Positions 45,730-55,978 of a DNA stretch of 64,000 nt are shown piece after piece. How positions within the stretch are numbered: the first letter of the stretch is position 1; each line of letters starts with the position of its first letter. Location of the stretch: the NCBI RefSeq assembly GCF_019393635.1, contig NC_057862.1, positions 262,150,441 to 262,214,440 of the forward strand. Direction: 5' to 3'. A model generated the notes under the pieces. That model was given only the letters and a program-made list of their open reading frames with translations, made no database searches and was not told the DNA's origin. Source of the stretch: Dromiciops gliroides. Its lineage: Eukaryota; Chordata; Mammalia; Microbiotheria; Microbiotheriidae. The position numbers were made by a program, and so were the translations under genes.

Positions 45730-46045
45730 CTACCAACTTTTCACATCCTTGCTCCCTTTCCCCAACCAGACCATATGCTTGATTATACCCTCATGAAGAA
45801 TAATATTTTAGGTAAAAATTCAGGTTTTATTCAATAAAGGTTAGTGACAAATTCTATTTGCATTTTAAAATTCAGAATAAAACTTAAAACACCAAGAAAT
45901 TCGTAAGTGACCTTTCCCTCTGCATATACCTACAATTTTTCCTATCTCGCTTTCCCTTTTTTAAATGTTCCCTGGTATACAGCAAGCACTCATTATGTGC
46001 TCCACTGGTAGACTCCACTAATTTACTCCGCACGTGATTCCCCAA
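45730..46045. other. Intergenic sequence upstream of the CpG island
   Basis: No recognised element. Ends at the GC rise of the KLHDC2 promoter region. Confidence 0.5.
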
Positions 46046-46783
46046 ACCCCTTCACCCTACCCCCATCCCGGTCCCCCCTTTCCTGCCTCTCCAAAATCTA
46101 GGAAGAAGTCCCGGAGGTAGCGCTTGTTCCATCCCGCAGGGATCCCAGACCCTGTGCTGCCCCTTCCCCAGCTGGCCCTTAGGGCACAAGCTGGCCTTTG
46201 TAAGGCTGTTGGCCTTTCGGCTCTAAGACTGACCCGGACAGCTCTGGTCTAGCAGGGCAGCCAGCCAAAAGCGGGAGAGAGCCTGGAAGACCGCCGCTGG
46301 GGGGCGCTGACAGCCCCGCTAGGCTTCCGCACCTGCGTCCAGGGTCCGCCCCAGGAGAACCGACGTTTTCCGCTCCGAGGTATAAACAAGGGGCCATCCG
46401 GCGGAAGCTCAGGCTCGGGGCAGGGTCGGTTCTCGCGGGGCGGCGAGCCCAGGCCAGGCCAGGCCCTTGACGCTGGCCAGGGCCGTCTCAGTAGCGGCCT
46501 GGGCATAGTGAAGCAGCCTAACGTGGGGCCGGACCCGGGGCTTCGGGGCCGAGAGCTCCTAGGACCCTGCGGTCCCGGCTGCTTCCCCCTGACAGCGGAG
46601 CCCACGGCAGAGACCGCCGGCCGACCCGCGGGGCCCCCGGGCCGAGGCTGACGCGCCTCCGGGGCTAGGCGGGCGGCCGGCAGGCCGGCCCCTCGTCCTC
46701 TGGGGAGGGCCCGGGGGTGGCTTTATTTTCCCTCTCCCTGGGGCCGGAGGCGTCGGTGGTTCTTGAACAAAGAACAAACCAAA

Positions 46784-46987
46784 ATGGCTGATGGAGAGGA
46801 GGAGGAGCTGCAGGCGGCCGAGCCGCCGCCGGGGCCGGGGCCGGGGCCGGGGCCGGGGCCGGGGCCGGGGCCCGGGCCCGCAGACCAGGAGAGCTCGGAG
46901 CTTCTCGAGGCGGCCAGTCCAGCCGAGCGCAGCGGCCACGTCGCCGTCAGCGACGGGCGACACATGCTTGTCTGGGGCGGCTACAAG
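46784..46987 (+). CDS. KLHDC2: KLHDC2 exon 1 with Gly-Pro tract
   Basis: 204 bp, phase 0. ATG in good Kozak context (A at -3, G at +4), opening MADGEEEELQAAEPPP. Then comes a Gly-Pro tract of about eight GP pairs, then ADQESSELLEAASPAERSGH. Donor AAG/GTCGGT after GGYK. MADG and the PAERSGHVAVSDGRH stretch match the human start, which supports the ATG. The Gly-Pro tract has no counterpart in my recollection of the human protein. Confidence 0.95.
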
Positions 46988-49900
46988 GTCGGTAACCAAA
47001 GCACGACTGTCGTCCCAGGCCCTTCCCCCGCCTTCCCTGGGGGGCGGCGACTCTTTAGCCTCTGGCAGCCCGGCTAGGCCTGGCAGCCCGGCGGGGCCCG
47101 GCAGCCCGGCGGGGCCCAGCAGCCCGGCGGGGCCCAGCAGCCCGGCGGGGCCCAGCAGCCAGGCGAGGCCCGCCACCCCTTCCTTCTCGGTGATGTTTTT
47201 GAATGCATAAAATAAAATTCCTAGCATTGCAAAGGACATTAATTTTATTGAAGTACATTTTGTTTATATGTATATGTATATATATATATATACACACACG
47301 CACATAAAGTACATACACATATGCGTGAGAGAGCGCAGACACACATTTTAACCCAAACTCCGCAGATTCCAGATTAAGCAATTAGGATTTAACTCCCGAA
47401 TTAGGGAGATTTCCCGGGGAGAAGTTTTATGTCTTCTTTCAGTTAGCCAGCGTTTGTCAAATTCCTGCTCTGCTAGGTACTGTCCTGGGGATACAAGAAA
47501 TGGGAACGAAACCATTCCTATTGTAAAGGACAAACATTTTTTAATTATATACAGAGTATAAAGAGAATGCAGAGTAGTTTGGTGGTGTGGGACATAGGGC
47601 GTTAGCAGGTGAGGGAATCGGGAAGGATTCGTGTAGAAGGTGCTGGAGCTGCATCGTGAAGGAAAAGAGATTGTGTGAGAGAGGTGAAAAGGGAGGACAT
47701 TCCAATTTGGGGTATGGCCAAGGCGAGGAGACAGGCATCATGTGTCAGCAACAAGAGGGGGGAGAAATGTCCGGTGACGTTGAAAACATAAGATCCTTGT
47801 TGTGAAGGTCCTGAAAAAAGACTTGGAATAATCTAGGCAAGAGTAATGAGGGATTGAACTAGGTGGTAGCCCTGCGAGTAGAGAAATTGTTCTATCTGAT
47901 GGTTGAAGTGGCAAGATTTGGCAACGTAATGTGGTTTGAGGAGGTAATGAATCTGGAAGGCCGGAAGGATAGTGGTGCCTTGGAGAAAAATATGGAAATT
48001 TGGAAATGGTGAGAGTTGGGGTGCTGGGGGTGGGGGTGTAAAGGCTGGGTAATGAATGAGCTCTGGTCTAGACATATTGGGTTTGAGATTTTTTCCAGTT
48101 CATCCAGTTTGAAATGGCCAATGGGCAATTGGTAAGACTAAATTGGTAAGACTAAAGCTATGCTGGCTATATGTATGCATGTAAATGTGTATGTATATGT
48201 ATACATACACATATTTGTGTGTATTTTACAATCTCTTAGTCATCTGCATAGAGATGATAAAGGCATGGGAGACAGTGAGGTCACACACAGTGCAGAGAGT
48301 AGAGGGATGAGTACTGATGTCTCACATACTTTGAAAAATACCCATAGTTGGGGCACTTGATAGAGATGAGGAGGAGTCAGGTAGAAGAATGAACAATAGA
48401 GTCATCAAAACTAAGAAGAGGGTATCTTGAAAGAGAGCATGACCAGGGTCAAATGCAACAAAAGGTTAGGTGAGAAGGATGAGAACTGAGAGAAGACTAT
48501 CATATTTTGCAACTAGGCGATTGTTCTTAATTTTGGAGAGAGCAATTTCAGTTTTGATGGGGTCAAAAGCCTTATAGCAAAAAGTTGGAGTGTTTTCCCC
48601 TCCCTCTTTCTGCATCCTCAAACGTTTGGAGTACCCCAAGGTATCATCCTAGCATTGTCTTGATTCTGAGGGTAGGATAGACATAGAACAACTTTTGGTT
48701 ACTAGCATGCTTTCCTGTTATTTATAGAAGTGCTGTCATTCAAAACCAGGCATTTTACAAGTGTATGCTCCTGGTGCTAAGCATGGGCTATACAAAGATA
48801 AATAAGACATAATCCTTGCCCTTAAGGAGTTTACAATATGGTTGTTGAGGTAATGTGTTATTTTTGCAACTGTTCTTTGTAATTGTTAGATTTAGGATGT
48901 TGTGTTGAACTAAATGACCTTTGAGGGCCTTTCCAGGTCTAACTTCCACTGAGTCTAACTAAATGTGTTCTTTTGTACTTTTCCCTGGTGGGAATGAAAT
49001 ATTAAAACATTATGGGGGGGGGCAGCTAGATGGCGCAGTGGATAGAGCACCGGCCCTGGAGTCAGGAGTACCTGAGTTCAAATCTGGCCTCAGACACTTA
49101 ACACTTACTAGCTGTGTGACCCTAGGCAAGTCACTTAATCCCAATTGCCTCACTAAAAAAAACCAAACCAAAACAAAAACATTATGGCGGGGCAACTAGG
49201 TTGCGCAGTGGATAAAGCACTGGCCCTGGATTCAGGAGGACCTGAGTTCAAATCCAGCCTCAGACACTTAATAGCTGTGTGACCCTGGGCAAGTCACATA
49301 ACTCTCATTGCCCCACAGCAAAAAAAAAAGATTAATGAATATTTAAAAAAAAATTATGGCTAGTCTGGAAAGCTACTTTTGGAAAACTTTTACCAACTGA
49401 GACCAGGATAGGCCTAGGATAGTTCTGCCTAGGGTCTCTCTGTCTAATTCCTTCCTTTTTAGTAGGGAAGCATCACACATTATAGGGGAAAGAGCATTAG
49501 AATTGGAGTCAGGAAGACAGCTTCATATTATTCATCAGACACAGTAGCTGTATGATGCTAGGCAAGTTACTTGTCCTCTTTTAGTCTCAATTCCAGGGTT
49601 ATTGTGAAGATAAAGGAAGTTGCAGAAAGGATACCAAATCTGCATTGGTAAAGGAAGTTTCCTCACTTGGGAGTTTTCAGTACCAATGAAATTGTAGATC
49701 TGGGCTGTATTCCTACTCTTTGAAAAAAAAAATAAACACACGCACATACACATTGTCATTCCAGATAGAATATAAACTCTATTCATAGTAGGGTGTTTTA
49801 TTTTTGTCTTTGTATACTTACTAAGCCTAGGAGATAGTAGGCACTTAATAGATTGAAAGCCAACTTACTGGATATGCAGAATGTTTCTCATTGTGTGTTG

Positions 49901-50150
49901 AATAAGTGGCCGTCTTGAAGTATAATTGAAGGTATTTGATCCCAGTGTGGTTAGAGCTCAGGTCATGGAACTGATTTATTTTGTTCCTATTTGGCCCTGT
50001 TCTGTGGTCACAGACTATAGTCATAGTGCTGACCATCTCCCAAATATGTACCTTTTGATGACAAGGGTAGACTCATGAAAGTGTATGAATAGAACATAAA
50101 AAATCTACCACCAGCACTAGGGCTGGACAAGAAGATCTGAGAATCATCAG

Positions 50151-50201
<51 letters not shown>

Positions 50202-52195
50202 GTTGTTGTTGCTTTTGAGTCGTTTCAGTTGTGTTTGACTCTGTGACCCGCGTTGGGGTTTTCTTGGGAAAAGATATTGGAGTACCTTGCTATTTTTTTC
50301 TCCAGCTCATTTTATAGATGAGGAACTGAGGCAAACAGGGTTTAGTGACTCGCCTAGGGTCACACAGCTAGTAAATGTCTGGGGTCAAATTTGAACTCAG
50401 GTCTTCCTGATTCCAGGCCTGGTCCTCTATCCACTTTGACACCTAGCCATTTCCCAGAATCATAGGTCTAGAGAGAATAATTCAATCCATGGGAGCCAAA
50501 TGAGAGAGAGAACCAAGAAAAACAGTATAGAGGAAGAAGAGAAGAGAGACTAAGACAAAGCCCTAGGGAGTATCTTAGTGGGCTTGACGGATAAAGATCC
50601 GTAAAGGGAGACTGAGAAGGAACAGTCAGACAAGTAGGTGAACTAGGAAAGAATAGTCACAAAATCTTAGTGGAGAGTACTGAGAAGAGGGTGATTGATG
50701 TTGTCAGAGACTGAAGAGAGATCAAGAAGGATGAAGATTGAGAAAAGGCCAATTAGGTTTGGCAGTTAGATCATTGGTAACTTTGGAGAGGGCAGGCAGG
50801 TGGTGCACTAGATAGAGTGCCAGGCCAGAATCAGGAATATGAGTCTTCCTGATTAAAGTCTGGCCTCAGACATTTAGTAGCTGTGTGACCCTGGGCAAGT
50901 CACTTAACTCTGTTTGCCTTGGTTTCTTCATCTGTAAAATGAGTTGGAGAAGGAAATGGCAAAGCATTCCAGTACCTTTGTCAAGAAAACCCCAAATAGG
51001 GTCATGAAGAGTCAGATGTGACTGAAAAGTAACTGAACAACTGAAACTTTGAAGAGATCAAATTCAGTCCAATGATGAGGTCTTAACTGCATAGAGTTAA
51101 AAAGAGAGGAAAGAAATGGAAGCACTAATTGTAGATAGCCTTCTCAAGGATTTTAACCTCAAAATGGGGGAGAAGTATGTGACAGTAGTTAGCAGGTGTG
51201 GACAGATTAAGTGAGGGTTTTTTGAGGACTTCAGTGTATTTGTAGATAGTAGAGAAGCAGCCAGTAGACAAGTAAGTGATTGAAGAGAAGGGCTTGTTTT
51301 GGTGAGAAGAAGGGCTACTTCTTCCTGTGAGGTGGGGGATGAAGGAAAGGAAAGTGGACAAAAACATCTGATGGGAAGGAACTTTCAACGATGGGCTTCA
51401 TTTTTTCAGTGAAATATGAGGCAAAGGTCTCTGCTAAGAGGGTGAGGAGAGAAGGAATAATGGGAGATTTGAGGAAGAATTCAAAGGATTAGGAAAGTCT
51501 CTGTGGTTAATGGGATAGTTATTTGATTAGGAAGGTGTAAAAGGATTGCTTTCCCCAGTGAGGACTTGCCATTAGGTAACATCAGGTTATACTGGGGGAG
51601 GTCAGAACATCTTCTGTCTTCACTTAGCAGAACATGTGTAGGTACAAAGGCAAAAAATATAATATAAAAGGATTTTAATGTATTCCTGAAACCTTTATGC
51701 CTCCAACTCATAGGATCTTGGTAAACACTGAATTTTAAAGGTTAGCTCATTGATATTTATTTATCTATCTATCTATCTATTTATTGGTGAGGCAATTGGG
51801 GTTAAGTGACTTGCCCAGGGTCACACAGCTAGTAAGTGTCAAATGTCTGAGGCCGGATTTGAATGCAGGTACTCCTGACTCCAGGGCCGGTGCTCTATCC
51901 ACTGTGCCACCTAGCTGCCCCCAACATTGATATTCAATATTATCATAGAGTAGAAAGATGTTACTATTATTAATTTTTTCCGAAAACATCAGTAAGTTAT
52001 TAAAAGTTAAATGTGAAATGAAGCAAGGTGATAATACCTATTTAAGATACAAATCTATCATTGCTTGGTATCTTTTAAATCAATAGTCTTTTGTATATGT
52101 GTGTTTCTTTTTTAGAATGCTCAAGTCAGAGGATTTTATGATTTTTATCTGCCTAGAGATGAAATATGGATCTACAACATGGAGACTGGAAGATG
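46784..52195 (+). CDS. KLHDC2: KLHDC2, 5' part (exons 1 and 2; 3' end outside window)
   Basis: Spliced CDS 46784-46987 and 52116-52195, 94 residues plus two bases. After a divergent N-terminus it reads SPAERSGHVAVSDGRHMLVW, GGYK, NAQVRGFYDFYLPRDEIW and IYNMETGRW, close to human KLHDC2. KLHDC2 is a six-blade kelch propeller that binds C-terminal Gly-Gly degrons and bridges them to CUL2 through elongin B/C. The exon matching human KINTEGDVPPSMSGSC was not found up to 64000, so intron 2 exceeds 11.8 kb. The upstream neighbour is its paralogue KLHDC1. Confidence 0.95.
46831..46872 (+). repeat. (GGGGCC)7 hexanucleotide repeat in KLHDC2 coding exon 1
   Basis: Seven perfect GGGGCC units, followed by CGGGCCCG. 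In the coding frame they give alternating Gly-Pro; the other sense frame gives Gly-Arg and the antisense gives Pro-Arg. Confidence 0.95.
47064..47171 (+). repeat. 18-bp minisatellite, six units, KLHDC2 intron 1
   Basis: Six head-to-tail units of consensus GGCAGCCCGGCGGGGCCC, starting 77 bp past the exon 1 donor. The units in the middle are nearly identical and the end units diverge. Being a multiple of three it stays open in several frames. Confidence 0.95.
47265..47312. repeat. (TA/TG)n microsatellite
   Basis: TATATGTATATG, then TA units and CACACACGCACA. Confidence 0.85.
47435..48600 (-). mobile_element. L2 LINE, old copy
   Basis: Antisense L2 from the 3' end (TCAAATTCCTGCTCTGCTAG, CTGGGGATACAAG) through reverse-transcriptase regions (GACATATTGGGTTTGAGATT near 48070, TCATCTGCATAGAGATGATA near 48240). 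In KLHDC2 intron 1. Confidence 0.78.
48735..48955. mobile_element. L2 3' end remnant (-) and CR1/L3 3' end remnant (+)
   Basis: 48755-48845 matches the antisense L2 tail (CCTTGCCCTTAAGGAGTTTA). 48880-48955 matches the CR1/L3 tail (CTAAATGACCTTTGAGGGCC). Confidence 0.65.
49016..49176 (+). mobile_element. CORE-SINE, subfamily B (first of a same-site pair)
   Basis: Target word AAACATTATGG at 49005 and 49177. Confidence 0.93.
49188..49350 (+). mobile_element. CORE-SINE, subfamily A (second of a same-site pair)
   Basis: Follows AAACATTATGG at 49177; third, slightly changed word AAATTATGG at 49351. Confidence 0.9.
49360..50150. other. KLHDC2 intron 1, no clear element
   Basis: 49470-49600 has faint MIR-like text (ACACAGTAGCTGTATGATGC). 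Otherwise nothing recognised. Confidence 0.5.
50154..50197. repeat. (GT)n microsatellite
   Basis: About 21 GT units ending beside the T/G-rich end of the next SINE. Confidence 0.95.
50198..50455 (-). mobile_element. Longer SINE with LINE-like tail
   Basis: Reverse of the type at 9139: GAGTCGTTTCAGTTGTGTTT at left, GTTTTCTTGGGAAAAGATAT and a full CORE/head to the right. Confidence 0.82.
50460..51480 (-). mobile_element. L2 LINE reverse-transcriptase fragment
   Basis: Antisense of the L2 RT core (ATCCATGGGAGCC, GAGACTGAGAAGGAACAGTC, AGAAAAGGCCAATTAGGTTT, GTGAGGGTTTTTTGAGGACT). Split by a SINE at 50788. Confidence 0.82.
50788..51042 (+). mobile_element. Longer SINE with LINE-like tail
   Basis: Target duplication AACTTTGGAGAG / AACTTTGAAGAG in the L2. 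Tail CATGAAGAGTCAGATGTGAC, then TGAACAACTGA. Confidence 0.85.
51760..51922 (-). mobile_element. CORE-SINE, subfamily A-like
   Basis: Target duplication CATTGATATTTA / CATTGATATTCA; tail shows (ATCT)n. Confidence 0.92.
52116..52195 (+). CDS. KLHDC2: KLHDC2 exon 2
   Basis: 80 bp after TTTTTTAG, reading NAQVRGFYDFYLPRDEIW then IYNMETGR plus two bases of Trp; donor GTAACT. Completes kelch blade 1 strands. Confidence 0.95.
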
Positions 52196-52411
52196 GTAAC
52201 TTTAAATATTATTTAGAGATGGGTCGGGGATGAAAATTGATGTAAGTTTTTAAAGGGAAAAGCAACTGTATAGAAGTTCCACTAAATTTTACTGAATGAA
52301 GGTCTCAATGAATTATGCTAAATTAACATGCTTTAGAAAACCATGGGGTGTGTGTGTGCGCACGCATGTATGTGCATGTTTCTTACAGAATCTTAAGAAG
52401 TGACTCTAGAT

Positions 52412-52580
52412 CGGGGGTTTTTAATCTTTTTTTTTTTTTTTCACAGACCCCTTTGGGAGTCTGGTAAAGCTTAGGAGTTAAATACATGTGATTACAAAGG
52501 AAACCAATAGTATTGAAATACAGTTAGCAAAATATTTTCTTTTAAAGTTCACAGACTCTTGGTTAATAACTTTTGTTCTA
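52412..52580. mobile_element. hAT-like MITE, diverged
   Basis: Ends CGGGGGTTTTTAATC and (reverse) CAAAAGTTATTAACC, with near-matching 8-bp flanks CTCTAGAT / TTCTAGAC. Interior has CACAGACCCCTTTGGGAGTC. Confidence 0.6.
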
Positions 52581-53004
52581 GACTTTGGTTGCTCCTGATT
52601 ATTTTTAGAGTTTACTTGAGGATTCTGTGATGACAGTTAAAAAAAAACTTCAGTGTATAAGAGGTATAGACAATTCACATTTGCCAATGGAGATGAAAAA
52701 TGTTTTTTAAAATTATGTCTAGGTTGTATAATCTCCTACAAGTGGTATTAAGTGGGGGTACCCTGAATGAAAATAGTTTAGTTTCTTGAATCTTCTTGTT
52801 AGGAAAACAGAAGTTGCATGCCATTTTATTGAGTTTAATGGACTTTTACTTTTTTCTTATAATTTAAAATCCTCATTATATAAATTTTCAAATAAACTGT
52901 TACAAAAAGGACATATGATAAGGTATTGTTGTATTAAATATAGTTGTAGTATAAATTGATTTTGACAAAATCTGCATATTTTTCAAAATGTTTAGTCATT
53001 TTCA
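52581..53004. other. KLHDC2 intron 2, no recognised element
   Basis: AT-rich unique-looking sequence. Confidence 0.5.
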
Positions 53005-53227
53005 GTAGTGTCTGGCCTTTTTGACCCCTTTTAGGGTTATTTTGGCAAAGATGCTGGAGTAGTTTGCCATTTCTTTCTCCAGCTCATTTTACAAATAAGG
53101 AAACTGAGGCAAACTGGGTTAAATGACTTGCTTGGGGTCACATGGCTAGTGTTAGAGGCTAGATTTGAACTCAGATCTTCCTGATTTCAGGCCTGGCATT
53201 CTATCTACTGTGTCACCAGCTGCCCCA
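53005..53227 (-). mobile_element. Longer SINE with LINE-like tail
   Basis: Reverse copy: TGCCATTTCTTTCTCCAGCT, AAGGAAACTGAGGCAAACTG and GTCACCAGCTGCCCC. Confidence 0.8.
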
Positions 53228-53324
53228 AATTTCTTTCCATTCTATTGTACTTCTGTTTCTCAAAATAGTGTATTGGTAATATTTTGGAGTTTATAAATTT
53301 GCTTTGTGGGTAGCTCTGTAATAA

Positions 53325-53465
53325 ACATTTTTATATTATAGTTTTGGATTCCAATTTTTGTCCCTCTTTCCAACCTTCTCCTTTTCCTTCCCCAAGGCGG
53401 CAAACAATCAGATACGGGTTATACGTGTATGATTATGTAAAACATTACCATATTTGTCATAATAG
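53325..53465 (-). mobile_element. L1 3' UTR remnant
   Basis: CAAACAATCAGATACGGGTT, then ATACGTGTATGATTATGTAA, matching the L1 end at 3850-3910. Confidence 0.75.
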
Positions 53466-54043
53466 GTATCTCTTTAGCATAGGATTTACAACATAGGATT
53501 TGCATGAAATCATACAGAAAGGATTGTTGGAGTGGGGAGGGAGCCCTGAGCCACGACTATTTCTGTATGGCTAATTAATGAATTTTTTCTGTTAGCAACT
53601 TTTGCTGTCATGTTAAAAAGCAATTAGATTAGAGAGTAGAATTAGGAGCAGTGGTTGGAAGGTATAGAGGCACATATAATCTAAACTTGATATAAAGAAA
53701 TGCTTCCTAACTTGGAGGAACCTGGTTCCCCCTCACTGGAAGTCTTTAAAAAAAAAGATGAATGGACTCTTGCCACTTATGTTGTATGGTGTGTTTTTGT
53801 TGAGGTACAGATTGGACTATCTGGCCTCTGAGTTTCTTTCTAACTCAAATATTGTATTTTTGTTTTTAATTAAAACAAATTTAAAATAGCACAGTGAGAA
53901 GAATGATGAACCTTTGGTTACCTCTTTCCTCTAACTTAACTGTAAAATATTTTGCATCTCTTGTCACCAAATAAGGGTATATTTAATTTACTTTTATTCA
54001 AGGGAATATTTTTTCATATTCTTTTTCATTTTTACATTTCATT

Positions 54044-54185
54044 GCATTTCATTTAGGATCTTAGGAATAGTGGATAGCATATTGGACTTGGAATCAGGAA
54101 GACCCAAATTTGAATTCTGCCTCAGGCACTTAGCTATGTGACCCTAACCAAGTTTCTCCTTACTGTGCCTCAGTATTCTAATTTG
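54044..54185 (+). mobile_element. Old CORE-SINE/MIR relative
   Basis: GGACTTGGAATCAGGAAGAC, GCACTTAGCTATGTGACCCT and TGTGCCTCAGTATTC. Confidence 0.65.
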
Positions 54186-54825
54186 TAAGATTTGAATTCA
54201 GTAACTCAATTTGAAATCAGTTTGAACTCATAGATCATAGATCCTCTGATCTTTGCTTGACAAGTTGGGGACTGTAGGGTGAAGGTGTATGATAGATTGT
54301 ACACAGACAGCTGACTCAATGGATAACTCGTACATCAATAACAAGCCCTATCCTGATTATTAATGTATAATCTATTTCTTTTTGTGTGTGTGTTATTTGG
54401 TGCCCATTATGCCTGTTATCTGCTAATTCTCTTCTTGAAGAAAATACTCATACTCTCAAGGTTTCAGTGGAGTTTAAAGTCTCTCTTTCTGAACAGTACT
54501 TTTTCCATGTGTCTTACCCTCTTGCCATCCTTACCTTTTTCTACTTTAGCATTTAAGTCACAGAGCATCAGAATGTGTTGAATTAATTTAGAGGGTCTTA
54601 ACAAATTATTTTTTAACTTTCTCTACCTTTTCATCCTCAGCACTGATGGTTTTGTATCAACTTTCTTTGACTTTTGAAGGACTACTTGAGTTATCCTTCT
54701 GTTTAGCTATAGCTTCCTTCTGGTTTCTTTTATAGCAAGAATAAGTTTAAATAGATTGAGCTCCTGTAGAAGTCACTGGACGCAGTCATTGAACAGGGAT
54801 CTCAAATTTAGAGTACAAATAGTCA
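54186..54825. other. KLHDC2 intron 2, no recognised element
   Basis: Nothing recognised apart from low-complexity T/C stretches. Confidence 0.5.
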
Positions 54826-54829
54826 AGTT

Positions 54830-55048
54830 AACTATGGAAGACCTGAGTTCAAATCAAGCCTCAGAAACTTACTAGCTGTGTGACCCTGGGCAAGTCACTT
54901 ATCTTCTGTTTGCCATAATCCACTGGAGAAGGAAATGGCAAACCACTACAGTAACTTTGCCAAGAAAACCCAGTGGACAGTATTGGCATACTGTGATCCG
55001 TGGGGGCATGAAGAATTGGACATGACTGAATGACTTAACAACAGTGTT
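54830..55048 (+). mobile_element. Longer SINE with LINE-like tail, 5'-truncated
   Basis: Starts in the B-box region (GACCTGAGTTCAAATCAAGC); tail GAATTGGACATGACTGAATG, then ACTTAACAACAG. Confidence 0.82.
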
Positions 55049-55130
55049 TCAAGGCCTATGCTAAGGACTGGGGAAATAAAAGAAAGGTAAAAGGACAGCT
55101 TTGCTCTTGAGGAGCTCACAATCTAATAGG

Positions 55131-55503
55131 TGTAACGATTGGAATGACGCCACCTGCTGGAGATTTACTGTAGAAAAGCTCCGCCAAGAGTTGAAGGTCT
55201 TTGAGGGCAAGACCAGGAGTCTTTTCTTTGGCGTCAGGATGTGACGTTTGCTTGTGGGAGGAAGAAGGGGGGAGCCTGGCGCTCTGACTGGGGCTTTTTC
55301 CTGGGGATTCTGGTGGAGAGCGGAGCTAGAAATGTGCTCTCCCTTTAATAGATAGAGGAATGTAGGCCTTTCTCTCTCTTTACCAAATTCTTATTCTCCT
55401 TAATAAATGCTTAAAAGTCTAACTCTTGCTAAAGCTTATTATTTATTGGCGACCACCCATTAGATATTTTAGACAGACTAGCTAGAATTTTAGCCCTTTA
55501 ACA
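55131..55503 (+). mobile_element. Solo LTR, family D (ERV fossil)
   Basis: 373 bp, TGTAACGATT at left and CCCTTTAACA at right, flanked by TAGG duplications (4 bp, or ATAGG if 5). AATAAATGC near 55401 suits a sense polyadenylation signal. Inserted in L2. Confidence 0.85.
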
Positions 55504-55624
55504 TAGGGGAAACAACATGCAAATAACTGTACAGACAAGCTAGCTACATACTGGAAATAATCACCAGAGGGAAATCACTAGAATTAAGGTGGTTTGGAAA
55601 AGCTTCCTGTAGAAGATGGGATTT

Positions 55625-55978
55625 AAAAAAAAAGATATAAAAGTATTTTATTATTTTCCAGTTTCATGTAGAGATAGTTTTCAACATTTGTTTTTATAAG
55701 ATTTTTAGTTCCAAATTTTTCTCCTTCCCTCCTCTCCCTTCCCCCCTCCCCAAGACAGCAAGTAGGTTATATATGTATAATCATATTAAACATTTCTGCA
55801 TTAGTCATGTTATAAGATAAGAATCAGAGCAAAGAGGAGAAACCTCAAAAAAGAAAAACAACAGCACCAAAAACAAAAGAAATAGTATCGTTCAATCTGC
55901 ATCCATATTCCACAGTTCTTTTTTTTTTTTTTTTCTGGATTTGGAGAGCCTTTTCCATCATGAGTCCTTTGAAACTAA
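55625..55978 (-). mobile_element. 5'-truncated L1 (3' UTR only)
   Basis: Same 3' UTR as at 8296-8715. Target duplication GAAGATGGGATTT in the L2. Confidence 0.9.

Larger units (their letters stand above)
46050..47200 (+). promoter_or_regulatory. KLHDC2: CpG island and promoter region of KLHDC2
   Basis: Sharp change from AT-rich to very GC- and CpG-rich DNA, starting about 730 bp before the KLHDC2 ATG and ending after the first intron's minisatellite. No convincing TATA box near a start site (a TATAAA at about 46381 is the only candidate). The ATG sits in an AAAATGGC context that resembles a YY1 site, common in TATA-less promoters. The transcription start cannot be placed. Confidence 0.8.

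Noticed and set aside
46559-47239. 226-codon minus-strand ORF and 139-codon + ORF over KLHDC2 exon 1
   Set aside because: They are the GGGGCC repeat, the 18-bp minisatellite and CpG-island DNA read in other frames (Pro-Arg, Gly-Arg, collagen-like repeats).
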